60,000 nucleotides of DNA from Adiantum capillus-veneris (lineage: Eukaryota; Streptophyta; Polypodiopsida; Polypodiales; Pteridaceae): contig CM043942.1 of assembly GCA_014529385.2 (NCBI GenBank), forward strand, positions 111,348,141 to 111,408,140, in the 5' to 3' direction. Shown piece by piece: positions 1 through 10,065 of the stretch. Position numbers and translations under genes: made by a program. Every line of letters begins with the position of its first letter. Positions within the stretch are counted from its first letter, which is position 1. The notes below the pieces were generated by a model. It was given only the letters and a program-made list of their open reading frames with translations. It did not search any database and was not told the origin of the DNA.

Positions 1-852
1 CATGGAAAACACTGACTTTGAAAGCTAGTATGAGGCCTTTCGCGCGTTGCTATATATACTAACATATTCGATCGTTATAATTTTTGATCGAAAATAATTT
101 CGATCGAAAAGTTTTTCAATCGAAAAATCAAGAAGTTATATGATTGGCCGTTTATGCTGATGTGGCACCGTATAATACGGCCGTATAATTTAACTAAACG
201 AATAATACGCCCATTATTCGCGTATTATACGTCTCCTGAATAACGAATAATGCAACTTAGGTAGTAGCATAAGCACTATCTCAATATCAAACTCTCTCAC
301 TACAGATAATAGGTGGCAAGAGTAGAGGATAAGCAAAGGTTCTTGGGTTCTTATGCAGCCAAGAAGGAGAAAAATCTCGAAAGCAACAAACATATTGCGT
401 TTTGCATGGAAAGCAAGAGTTCTGGATTTGAAAGTCGAGGTTGGTAAGAAGAATGTGAAAGAAGTCTTTGTTCAACATGTTTTCGCTCACTCTGATGTGA
501 TTGCAAATGGCGGTGATGTCTCCATGGTGCATAATCCATGATGAAACTGTAAGTTAATTATTTAGCACTCCTTTATAAATGTTATCTTAATTTCAAATGT
601 GAATCTGTTTTTTTCTTCTCTTATCATAGGTATATAATTAGGTTATACAGATGTTTGTATCTATTTCTATTCTATTACATTCACAGATGTTTATCCTTCG
701 TCATATGAGGAATGGGAGCCATTGGAGTGCATTATAGGTCTCATCTCTCTGACCCGTGCTCATATTCGAGTCTTGCAATATGCTGGCATAACTAGCAAAA
801 GTCTGGCAGACAAGGGTATTTTCTTCTATGACCATTTCTACCAATCACAACA
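1..852. other. AT-rich stretch without a convincing gene
   Basis: No open frame here carries a recognisable motif. The segment is AT-rich and contains a palindromic patch near 170-235, with ATACGGCCGTAT as a perfect 12-bp palindrome followed by further TATTCG/CGTATTA inverted words. A short plus-strand frame at 353-541 is basic and has no family resemblance I can name. It may be the margin of a decayed element. Confidence 0.4.
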
Positions 853-1302
853 ATGAGTGAGGCATTGAGGAGCAGGCTCTATAGGGATGTTCAGAGGTCT
901 CTCCGAAACTTTGTACCCACTAAATTTTTGAATCTTGCAAATTTTTGTCCTATTGGTCTCTTTATTGAGTTATTTCATACGTGCAAGGTACATGTTGCTA
1001 AAACTATGCTGCTCTGCAAATCATTTGATTACCTCTTGTGTGATAAGCTTCTTGATCGAGGATGGTATGTGAAAGAAACAGATGGCATACGTTGCAAGAT
1101 TACTCTTGACACTTTCATTGTCAAGTATATGCTTGCGACACAGACATTAATAATCCCCTTTTGGTACAAGCGTTCTAAAATTGTTGAAGGTTGCTATGTG
1201 CCTATGGATCAAGAGGTAGCAAGTTTGGAAAACAATGTTGTCATAGACGTGGAAGTGGTGGACAAAGACCTAAATCTTATGACATTAATTATAATAAGGT
1301 AG
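853..1302 (+). CDS. hypothetical ORF, 149 codons, unknown
   Basis: An open frame from ATG to TAG. I do not recognise the product. It has hydrophobic and basic stretches and scattered cysteines but no clear transmembrane pattern, zinc motif or catalytic signature. No neighbour on the same strand can be tied to it. In DNA of this composition a frame of this length can occur by chance, or it could be a fragment of an element gene. Treat it as weak. Confidence 0.2.
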   Translation: MSEALRSRLYRDVQRSLRNFVPTKFLNLANFCPIGLFIELFHTCKVHVAKTMLLCKSFDYLLCDKLLDRGWYVKETDGIRCKITLDTFIVKYMLATQTLIIPFWYKRSKIVEGCYVPMDQEVASLENNVVIDVEVVDKDLNLMTLIIIR

Positions 1303-1541
1303 CAATGCAATCTTTTGCAAATTTGACATGACATAGTGGAGGAGACTGCCGACATTGACTTTGTAAACTTTTATTTCTTGCTGGGCGGACGAAGAGTAAT
1401 GCAACAAAGGGAGAAGCATTTTTTCTATGGAGATCTTTCTGGTTGTATTCAAATTGTGCCCATGTAATCAGCCCTGAATGGCTTCAACAAAATGTAACAT
1501 TTTTTACTAGTTTAATCTTAATATCAAGTGTTTGCTCAAGG

Positions 1542-1576
<35 letters not shown>

Positions 1577-2554
1577 TCTTTCTAAGTATTCGAAACACAT
1601 AGATAGGTAGATAGTATCAATTTAAGGTATAATCAATGAATTACTAAGTACATTTGTAAGTACAAATTTCGATGTGCTCAATGGGCTTAAGTACATTGCT
1701 TGCAGGTATGGGACCAAAATGTCCTCTAGGTAAAAATCGTGAAGATGCCCTCAAATGAAGGTGGGGATATAGTAGTGCCGGATGGATTAAGTAAACCCTT
1801 ATGTGGTGTGTCATCAATCAAAAAATTATTGAGAGCATCATAAGGCACATTGATCTGTTTAAAGAGCTTGTAGAAAAGTGGTACATTAGCTTTAGTTGGG
1901 TGGAAATGTCCCACAATGATATTACAATGTCTTTGACTATGCACAAAATAAAAACTCGATCTCTGAATTTCATAAAAATTACAAACTATGGTAACAAGGG
2001 GATTCAGGCTATGGGCCTGCATTGAAGACCAGATACCAACCCTAAACCGTGGAATCAAAAAATTCAAAACTTCCTTTGTTCCTGGTCGAATTAATACTCT
2101 GACATTTCATAAGCGAAAACTACGTAAATCGAAGAACTCTGTATGTTCACTATACGGCTGTCATAGTAGTAACAATCCATTGAGATCCAATATAATCAGT
2201 CTTTGCAATCATTGTGTGCATACATATAAGTAGTCAGAAACAAAAAAGCATATATTATTTAAGTATAATGGATATTACTGGAACAACCATATCTACTTGA
2301 AGCAAGGTTCCATACTGGTCATTTCTAATGTTGACATTTTGCTGTTGAGTGTCGAAGTTTCCTTGTTTATTGCCAAGGGTATCCACATCTTGTGGTTGTG
2401 CAGTACATGACTCTTGTGTTTCCATGGCCGAATGGTCAACCTGACCTGTTGTCTATTCCTGGCCATCATTTGCAATGTTGGCCTTCTCCTCTCGCACTCC
2501 CTTTTCCTCCTGTGCTTGGCCTAGAACCTCTGTTGCATTCCTCACCTCTGAGGA
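1303..2554. other. gene-free stretch with a (CT)n tract
   Basis: Contains a (CT)n microsatellite at about 1543-1580 interrupted by single substitutions. Overlapping frames occur on both strands at 1726-2233, but none has a motif. The minus-strand frame 1726-2067 could be a distal piece of the decayed element that holds the H3-fold/C48 gene to its right, but nothing in it proves that. Confidence 0.35.
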
Positions 2555-4302
2555 TCATTTTACATCTGCATTTTTAGGGGCTTGGTCTACTTCACATTGC
2601 TCAATCCCAACTTTGGATTCAGTCTCTCCAACTGCAAAGCTTACCGGTGTCTTTTCCTCTAATATGGGGTTGGTTTGAGGAATTTGGTTTCCAGTGTTGG
2701 AAACTGGCCTGACTTCCTCTTCATTGATCATTGTTAAAGCAATAATATGGTCGTCGACAAAACTCTCTTCTACATCTAAAACTCTTGGGGTTGAAAGAGA
2801 TAGTAGATGTTGAATCATTGAAGCGTGACACCTTTGTAAATATTCCAATGTATAATTTTCCAAAGCATTCTGCAAAATTAGGTTAACTTGTGGTCAATAC
2901 TTTAATTAATAATAGCACCAAGTTGGTCCATACCATAGCAAGGAAATACCGTTGACATAAATGGATTCAGAGCAAAAAAACTATGGAGTATGTACTCTGC
3001 ATGGATAAGACATCTCCAACACAAGAATTTGGATCCATCTGATTAGGCACTTTGACAGCTTTAAAGGTGGCCTTGTAGAGTTCATGATTTCCACAGAGTT
3101 TTCCGTAGACATGAAGTAATCTTTTCACACATCTGTGAATAGTGAAGGTTATTTATTATTAACAATATTCAGGTCATCAACCATACCCCAAATAAACACT
3201 AAAGGTTTTATCAACACTTACACTCTTATCTCTGAATGTGTTGCTTGTATGGAGTTGATAGTCCATACCACTTGTTTGTCAAGTTCTATGCATACAAGGA
3301 TCCAATGATTATTTGATTCGTATGGCAACACCAGTGTTTTCACTTGGAGCATTGGACAGTGAACAAACCATCTCTCCAATGTGCCATGAGGGGTGTTCTT
3401 CATTCGGAGTGGCATAGACATTTGTGGATCTAAAATATAAATTTCATTATGGGTTTCTTGAGGGATTTGGCTCTTTGTTAAGCTACAATAAAAAAAAGGA
3501 TTTAATTAGAGGCCAAGTACCAGCAAAAAAAATATCTTAAAGGTAGATGAGTACTTACTTTGGGCATATATAAACAATAGAGTCGGTAATTTGTGAATTT
3601 GGATCTTTCAATATCCCAATATCAATAGAGTCTAGTGCTAATTGCCTTCTACCATCAGTAAGGGGAATGTTTGCTAAGAGTCCTTCTATCATGGATTGTA
3701 AAACATCATTGTTTCTTTCATTTAGGTCTGTGGTAACTTGCCCATAATTTCTCCTCTGGGCCTCTTCATTAGCAACAACAGACTGTATCCTCTTTAACTT
3801 CTCTACTTCGGAGTGATGTCTTTCTTCTTGCTCAGCTCTGGCTATCGTGTTCACTCCATGAGTAACCTCATGAATCTTAACCCCTTGAACCCGGCGGCTT
3901 GGTCTTCATCAGCAACAACAGACTGTATCCTCTTTAACTTCTCTACTTTGGAGTGATGTCTTTCTTCTTACTCAGCTCTGGCTATCGTGTTCACTCCATG
4001 AGTAACCTCATGAATCTTAACCCCTTGAACCCAGCAGCCTGGTGGTATTAGCAGTATATCTTTCATTTTGGGATCAATAAACTCATTAGGGATAAGGAGA
4101 TTATTGTATCTCCAATGCACTCTCTTGAGAGTCTCACTATCCTTGGATCCATTATTGTCACCCAGTGAGGATGAGCAGCAACAATAGTAATATCATTAAA
4201 ATACTCCAAAAGAAAATCTTTTGCCGCTTCTTGAAGACACAGCAGGGCAACAGCCTTCCACCTCATTGTACCAGCACATGCTTCCTCATAGATTTGTCTT
4301 TA
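2555..4302 (-). pseudogene. histone H3-fold plus C48 (Ulp1-like) cysteine protease gene, decayed and interrupted
   Basis: Read on the minus strand. At 4299-4120 lies a segment clearly like the histone H3 core: an RQI start, LQEAA in helix alpha-2, F-x-D, A-x-H and VTIM, then I-x-L-x-R. A +1/-1 frame change follows, then a charged linker of about 150 residues. An exon holding a C48-like His box (N-H-W-I-L-V, about 3300) comes next, with N where the family's catalytic Asp is expected (TINS). A further exon at about 3137-2940 has a Gln (VPNQMD) and a Cys (N-S-C-V-G) placed as in Ulp1 proteases. A GT-AG intron at 3558-3483 joins the frame cleanly; other introns are likely near 3215-3138 and 2935-2876. 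Lesions are the frame change, a stop in one copy of a 140-bp duplication, and a frame slip in a T-run near 2990. Element A starts directly at the 5' break. Known: C48 genes are often carried by plant transposons. Inferred: one fused protein. Confidence 0.55.
3763..4042. repeat. 140-bp tandem duplication inside the H3-fold/C48 gene
   Basis: Two adjacent near-identical copies with an offset of exactly 140 bases (for example GACTGTATCC at 3781 and 3921). Because 140 is not a multiple of three, the duplication shifts the minus-strand reading frame. The copies differ at a codon read as CAA in the left copy (GCTCAGC context at 3830) and TAA in the right copy, so only the left one stays open. This is a lesion of the host gene, not a structural protein repeat. 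Confidence 0.85.
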
Positions 4303-4479
4303 CACTACAAGAGGTTATTCATATCAGCGACGTTCACACAACGACGCTCAAAAAAAAAAAATCCCGGCGTCGCTCATAGCGATGCCGGCTGGGCTAAAAA
4401 AAATAATAGAGAGCGCCCAAAAACTCAGATCTCAGATCGGAGTTTTTCGGCGCCCTCAAGCAAGGAGCAGGTAACGCTC

Positions 4480-4521
<42 letters not shown>

Positions 4522-4523
4522 CT

Positions 4524-4559
<36 letters not shown>

Positions 4560-4630
4560 AGAGGAAGGAGAGCCAGGTATGCTCCTTCCCTCTCCTCACT
4601 CTCATGTTCCCTTCCCCTCTTTCTCTCTCC

Positions 4631-4683
<53 letters not shown>

Positions 4684-4975
4684 TGTCTTTTTTTTTTTGA
4701 GAGAGAGAGAGAGAGAGAGTAAGAGTACAAACATAAACAAAAACGCACACACATATACATAAACAAAGAATGCACACACACATTGAGAAAGGAAAAGAGA
4801 GAGAGAGAGCATGCATAAACAAAAAACGCACACATTGAGAGAGGAAAAGAGAGAGAGAACATGCATAAACAAAAAACGCACACATTGAGAAAGGAAAAGA
4901 GAGAGAAAACATGCATAAACAAAAAAACGCACACACATTGAGAGAGAAAGAGAGAGAAACTAATTTAACGTTGTA
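4480..4975. repeat. CT/CA/GA microsatellite block in element A
   Basis: Runs of (CT)n at about 4482-4516 and 4617-4645, (CA)n at about 4526-4554 and 4646-4680, then (GA)n at 4700-4719. These are followed by four imperfect units of roughly 60 bp that combine GAGAGA, CATGCATAAACAAAAAA and CGCACACATTGAGA. The matching block in element B is at about 21035-21490. Long open frames through it are a by-product of dinucleotide repeats. Confidence 0.9.
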
Positions 4976-5105
4976 GGAAACTAATTAAAATTAAAAGACC
5001 TAAAGATCTAGCCGACGAGGAGTTGAACTCAAGACCTATTATTCAAGAGGGAAATGGCATAACCAATCTATCATACTTGGCATGGGTGATAGAAAGGTTA
5101 TACCA
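4957..5105 (-). repeat. tRNA-derived SINE-like sequence (copy in element A)
   Basis: On the minus strand a pol III-type internal promoter layout is visible: an A-box-like TGATAGATTGGTT near 5075 and a B-box-like GAGTTCAACTCC near 5030, about 42 bases apart as in tRNA genes. A body containing GGCTAGATCTTTAGG and GTTTCCTAC-ACGTT follows. The same sequence occurs in element B and, truncated, as an isolated copy at 39903. It does not fold into a full tRNA that I can confirm, so a tRNA-derived SINE or fragment is the better reading. Confidence 0.5.
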
Positions 5106-5149
5106 TTTATCTCTTTTTATTGGCACACACATCCACACATGCGCACACT

Positions 5150-5835
5150 CACAAGAAGAAGAGAGTTATAACGTCATAGGAAACTATCCTAAAAGACGTT
5201 AAAGATTAGGTTAGATGTAGCCTTACGTTAAATTAGATTTAGGTTTATTTAAGTTAAATTAGATTAGATTTAGGTTTATTTTTAGTTAGATTTACGTTTA
5301 TTTACGCTAGATTTAGATTTACGTTATATTAGATTAGATTTAGGTCTCCATAGACTGCGATGCCTGCATGAAGCGGGTGAAGAAAGCCCTCAATGGAATA
5401 TAGGGTATTGCTGCCTTCACTCATGGTGGGCTCCGTCGATCCAAAAGTACTGGTGAAATGTCTTCAGAAGATAGGGAAGAAGGTGGATCTTCAGGGCGGC
5501 AAGAGTCACTACATCCTCGACAATGACCATCTAGACAACCTCTAGTCATTCAACAGCAACTTCAAAGTTAGTAACAAGAGCAAGAACGGTCCAAAGGGCC
5601 AATTGCTATCGTCAGATGTGGATGGAGATGAGGCAGCATCACCGCCAGAAGTAAACTCTCACATCTTTAGTGATGAGAATGCCAACTCTTGCCGAGTTAT
5701 GTGAAAAATTATGTGTTAAATCAGTTTTAAGGTTCTTATAATCCCTGTTAGTTTAGTTCTTTGTTTTTAATATAACATAATTTACGTTAGATTTAGATTT
5801 ATGTTATATTAGATTAGACTTAGGTTTATTTAGGT

Positions 5836-5866
<31 letters not shown>

Positions 5867-6005
5867 AGAAGAAGAGAGTTTTAACGTCGTAGGAAACTAT
5901 CCCAAAAGACGTTAAAGATTAGGTTAGATGTAGACTTACGTTAAATTAGATTTAGGTTTATTTTTAGTTAGATTTACGCTTATTTAAGTTAGATCAAGTC
6001 CACAC
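5150..6005. repeat. AT-rich leader of element A with internal direct repeat and (CA)n
   Basis: Two direct copies (about 5155-5345 and 5870-6000) begin with a AGAAGAAGAGAGTT - AACGTC - AGGAAACTATC block and run into degenerate TTAGATTTAGGTTTATTT repeats. Between them is about 330 bp whose mirror lies at 20330-20650 in element B, plus a (CA)n run near 5840. There are no coding signatures. The duplicated block resembles the 3' part of the SINE-like sequence. Confidence 0.6.
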
Positions 6006-6226
6006 AAGAATTACTTACGGTTTAGGGTTTAGAGTTAGACGAACCGTGAAAAGATCTACTGTGAAAAGATGTTAAGATGCTGTGAAGTGCTACAGCTAGA
6101 GAAGAGGCAAAGGGGTTTTGTCCACTACATGCAGTATCATGTAGACGTGGGTCTGTAGATTTCTTGTACCCACAAATATAGGTATTGACCAATAAAGACG
6201 AGATTATAACCCAGTGGTTCTGATCT

Positions 6227-6254
6227 CCGTGCACCTCTAGACCGAGGTGTGCGG
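6227..6254. promoter_or_regulatory. conserved stem-loop upstream of TNP2 (element A copy)
   Basis: An inverted repeat with GCACCTC and GAGGTGTGC arms around a 6-base loop, inside a leader of about 170 bp that is also present in elements B (19754-19781) and C (27016-27043). Its place 120-150 bp upstream of the TNP2 start in all three elements suggests a regulatory or RNA-level role. That role is inferred. Confidence 0.45.
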
Positions 6255-6375
6255 GGATTGGACATGACTAGAGAATGTGAGGTAGAGAGAGAGAGAGAGA
6301 GAGAGAGAGATAAGACGAAGAATGCCAATAGAATATTAAATTTTTTGTCCAGGTTATAAGATTTTTATCCTCATT

Positions 6376-7739
6376 ATGAGTAGTGACGAGGATGTGGGAC
6401 CGTCCAACCGAAACACCTATCTCTCAACGAGGGTCTTATGTCCTTGTAATCAATGCAAGCATGCTGTGCGACGGACAAGACGTGTTTCTTTGCAGCACGT
6501 TCGTGAATTTGGCGAGTTCGATCCATCTATTATAGATCACTCCTGGTTCTTCTCAACATGCAGGCAAAGTTTGGATGGAGTGACACTAGCGTCACAGCGC
6601 TTTTTAGGTGATCTATTATAATTAGTTTACTTTAATAAAACTCTAAATGTATAATGATCTGATAGATTTTTACACGACTGTATCGTATTTTTATGTTGTG
6701 TAGATTGCTTAAAGAGCACATACTACCAGCTGACAATGTGATGCTAGATTCCCGAGATGAAGCAAGAAAGATTTTGCGAAACTTGGGGATGGATTACAAT
6801 TCTTTCCACGCTTGTCCTAATGACTACATTCTTTTCAGAGGGGAATACATAGACATGGAGAAGTGTCCGAAATGTGATTCCGAAAGATATCGAGTAGATC
6901 TCCACGGGACAAAAATTCCACAAAAGGTTTTGCGACATTTTCCTCTGCTTCCTCGCATCAAGCATTTCTTCGAATGCAAGTCCATGGCCGCCCTAGCATC
7001 ATGGCATGAGGAGAATAAATCTTTGGATGGTGTGCTATGAATTCCTGCAGATTGCGTAGCCTGGAAACATATAGATGAAACATGGTCGGATTTTGCCAGG
7101 GAAGCTCGAAATTTGCGCTTAGGCCTGGCTATGGATGGCGTAAATCCATTTGCTCAAAGATCAACATCTTACAGTGTATGGCCCGTTGTCATTGTCAACT
7201 ACAACATTCCCCTGTGGTTGACTACGAAGAAGGGGCACCTATGGCTAAGCTTGATTGTGTCAGGGCGATATAAAGTGGAGAATATGGATGTGTATCTTCG
7301 TCCAGTATTGGAAGAGCTACAACAATTGTGGATTGGCATAGAGGTGGTGGATATGAGCCGACACACAGGACGACGGAATGCTTTGTTCAGAGGCATTCTA
7401 ATGTGGACCATGCATGACTATCCCGGGCTAACAGAATGCTCAGGTGATCTATTGACACTCCTCACTCAGACACTGTAAATCTTGTTTTTTCCCATAGTTG
7501 ATCTATTATCATGTGTATACATGCAGGGCTTCAAACAAGCGAATACAAAGCATGTGTCACATGTGGACCTAGAGTGAATGCGCGTAGGGCGCCCTCACTG
7601 AAGAAGCAAATCTACGAAGGTCATCAAGCGTATCTTCTAGAGAATCATGTGTTACGTGATGGCTTTTTGGGAAGAGAGCCACCAAGGATGTCTGCACAAG
7701 CATGGTTAGAGCAGAAGGAGATGTGCGATGACGGATTGC
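6376..7739 (+). pseudogene. TNP2-like CACTA transposase, N-terminal part, broken
   Basis: The encoded protein would bind element ends and catalyse cut-and-paste transposition in the nucleus. Exon 1 (ATG at 6376) carries a transposase-associated Cys/His patch (LCPCNQCKH) and then lacks about 280 bp present in element B. After an intron ending near 6703, the TNP2 (Transposase_21) domain begins with an ACPN-x-C-x-LFR stretch and a CPKC pair. An 83-nt GT-AG intron (7444-7526) is visible. TGA at 7038-7040 replaces the CGA seen in B. The frame ends at the 7739 breakpoint, so the catalytic C-terminal half, DUF4218 and DUF4216 are missing. Not functional. Confidence 0.88.
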
Positions 7740-7760
7740 AATTTAAATTGATTAGACAGT

Positions 7761-8321
7761 TTACAATGCTTGGATTCTTTTCTTAAGGCCGCCAGAGCCT
7801 ACCTTCAATGTTTCAAGATTTCGTAGTTTCTTCTTTCGCACACGAGTGCCTAACATTGTCTCTTTGTTTTGTAATGACCGTACCTTTGTTCGCAAGACCT
7901 GTGATTCTTGTGTGCACAGCATTACAGTCTTTTGGTCCTCGTGATGCAAGTTTGAAAGTCTTTGAATCTCATTTTCTTGGTGCTTCACCATGTCTTTATA
8001 AGTTTCTGATTTGTTGTTTAGAGCTTTATAATAGCCAAGCAATCCATTCTCTCCATTACCTGCAAAGGTCAATAAGTTAGTGGGATTTGCAAATGCTGGG
8101 AAAGCATTTGTCATGGGATTCAATGGGTAGAGTGATCCTTTTGTCCAAATATCTAATTGTTTTGCTCCCTCTACTCCGAGTCTCTCTGTCATGATTGGTG
8201 TCACTTTGATATTAGTTTTGCCTCGCTTACACGATGGTGTATATTGAGGATCCAGGTCAATGTGTAGATGATAGAAGGGTCTTTTAAGGAGGACATTTGT
8301 GGGGGTGGAAGAAGAAGCCAT
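7761..8321 (-). CDS. unknown protein with C-terminal coiled coil
   Basis: An open frame of about 186 codons. I prefer the ATG at 8321 (context ACACATGGCT) over one at 8363. The first 100 residues are Pro/Thr-rich with no known motif. From about residue 95 onward the sequence is rich in Lys, Glu, Gln and Leu with heptad spacing, typical of a coiled coil, ending in a basic tail. It lies on the same strand as the H3-fold/C48 gene, with truncated element A between them, so it could be an upstream exon or partner gene of the same older element. I cannot show continuity. Function unknown. Confidence 0.4.
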   Translation of the reverse strand: MASSSTPTNVLLKRPFYHLHIDLDPQYTPSCKRGKTNIKVTPIMTERLGVEGAKQLDIWTKGSLYPLNPMTNAFPAFANPTNLLTFAGNGENGLLGYYKALNNKSETYKDMVKHQENEIQRLSNLHHEDQKTVMLCTQESQVLRTKVRSLQNKETMLGTRVRKKKLRNLETLKVGSGGLKKRIQAL

Positions 8322-8363
8322 GTGTGCAATAGAGCAAGAAAGGGAGGATTTCTTTAAGGTCAT

Positions 8364-10065
8364 CGCACAAACAGTGAGAGAGTAAGGAGAGAGCAGGTTT
8401 GGAAGGATACGTCCTATTTCCTTTAGTCATACATTCCATGTAAAGGAAACTCCCTCCAATTCTAGGACGTTCACTAAATGCAACTTAAAACGATTTATTC
8501 TTCAATCATCATGACCGTTATGACACTGTGGCAAGAATCTACTTGTAAGTACACTTTTCGAATGGTTATTCCAACTTTACATTTGCTTTCACCACACCTA
8601 TTTTCTAGAGAGAGAAAGTCAAAATTCTACTTTTCTTAGAAGGCCCTCCAAATGACCTCCGAAATTTCCTAATGATAGCTCTGTAGCTCTTAGTATACAT
8701 GGCTATGAGCTAGATTCAAGCCCAAATGACAAAATCAAACCGCACTTCATTCTCAAGCCAGAGTTTACTTATGAATTTTAGGACAATTGGCCACAGAGGG
8801 GCAACAAGGTCGACAATTTTAAGTTCTTTTGTTTATATATGTTTTATTATTTAATTTGTAAAAGATTTTATTGTTGTGCAAAGCGAAGTGCTTTGATTGA
8901 CTTAACAAAAAGCAAGGCTTCTACTCTCTACCAAAGCACTACCTATTGGCTTAGGATCAAGGGTAATGGTAGAAAGGTTTGACAAACTAGAAATGTATGG
9001 AGACAAGATCACATTTAACGTTTGGAAACATCAAACTATGATGTATCCATGGGACTACAAGGCACAAATGACATTGGCTCACACCGTTGAGACCGTTATT
9101 GAATCCATGGTCTTATCACTTTTTATTTTTTTTATATACAATATGTATGGCGTGCTAGTATGGTGGGATTCATCCCACTGCATAATTGTTTACAATTTTT
9201 CTCAAGCATCACCTACTTTGTTTAGGAAGAGTTGAGCATGGTATATTTTCTTATGTTTGTTGCATATGATTGCAATGCAGGCACTATCCTAGAGATGATG
9301 AGTTCTGTTTGTAGCACGGGGCATGGTGTCCCTATCAATCAACTCATTAATAGGATGACATGAATCCGCTACAAGAGTCTCCAAGCAAGTAATTGCTTGT
9401 TTCAAACACCAAAGAAAATCTAGTAAGATTACCTTGTTTTTGGTGTTGAGAATGTTTCTCCTCTTTTCATGGGAGATAAGATTGTTTTAAGGTCTAGTGT
9501 GAATACAATTCCACCTTGAGAAAATCCTCTATTTACCTTAATCTAATTTTGTGAATAAGATTACCAATTGCAAGGATCTTATGTTTACTCCATAGCATTG
9601 ATTATGACTATAGGAGTGGTATTTCCAAGGGTATGACCCAGCTAAGGTGAAAACTCTCCATGAGTGTTCATGGCCATTGAATGACCTCTTCACTGATGTA
9701 CTTTGAAGAAAAGAGGTTTTCATCTTCCAAGCGATAGTAGGTAAGTTTATATTGGACATGGGATGCCTACCTTAGGCAATCAATTTTGAGTGAGTGCTTT
9801 TTGATAATAAGCGAGCTTATTTCATCTACCAAATTTCTACTTAATGACTCAAATGCATGATAGAATTTCTTGTCTACAAGACATGAATGGTACTGAACTT
9901 GTTAATACCTCCAAACACAACACAAGATTTTAAGAAGATGTGGTATATTGTAATTGACCAACTCAATTACTTCAGAGATCCTCTAAAATTAAGCTATACA
10001 TAATCCAGTACTTTGTCAATTAGTGCTTGAAAAGAATTTTTTCATATGTTAGCAAAAAGCAATGA
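8364..10065. other. no recognisable gene; probable decayed retroelement
   Basis: No long open frames with motifs. The AT-rich DNA leads into the gypsy integrase remnant at 10066 on the same (plus) side, so part of it may be heavily mutated upstream gag-pol. A frame at 8966-9235 has no diagnostic motif. Confidence 0.3.

Larger units (their letters stand above)
4303..7739 (+). mobile_element. CACTA (En/Spm) element A, 5' portion only
   Basis: Starts with the terminal inverted repeat CACTACAAGAGG, preceded by TTA. Next come subterminal GCGTCGCT-type repeats, a CT/CA microsatellite block, an AT-rich leader and the first exons of a TNP2 gene. It is colinear with the first 3.8 kb of element B (B coordinates 21697 down to 17932) in opposite orientation. 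Similarity stops abruptly after GGATTGC at 7739, where unrelated AT-rich DNA begins. No 3' end or downstream TSD is present, so this copy was truncated by deletion or aborted insertion. It lacks about 40 bp of subterminal sequence and about 280 bp of exon 1 compared with B. Confidence 0.9.

Noticed and set aside
4394-4938. Long minus-strand open frames of about 160-180 codons
   Set aside because: They translate CT/CA/GA dinucleotide repeats into Ser-Leu, Cys-Val and Arg-Glu runs and have no unique sequence.
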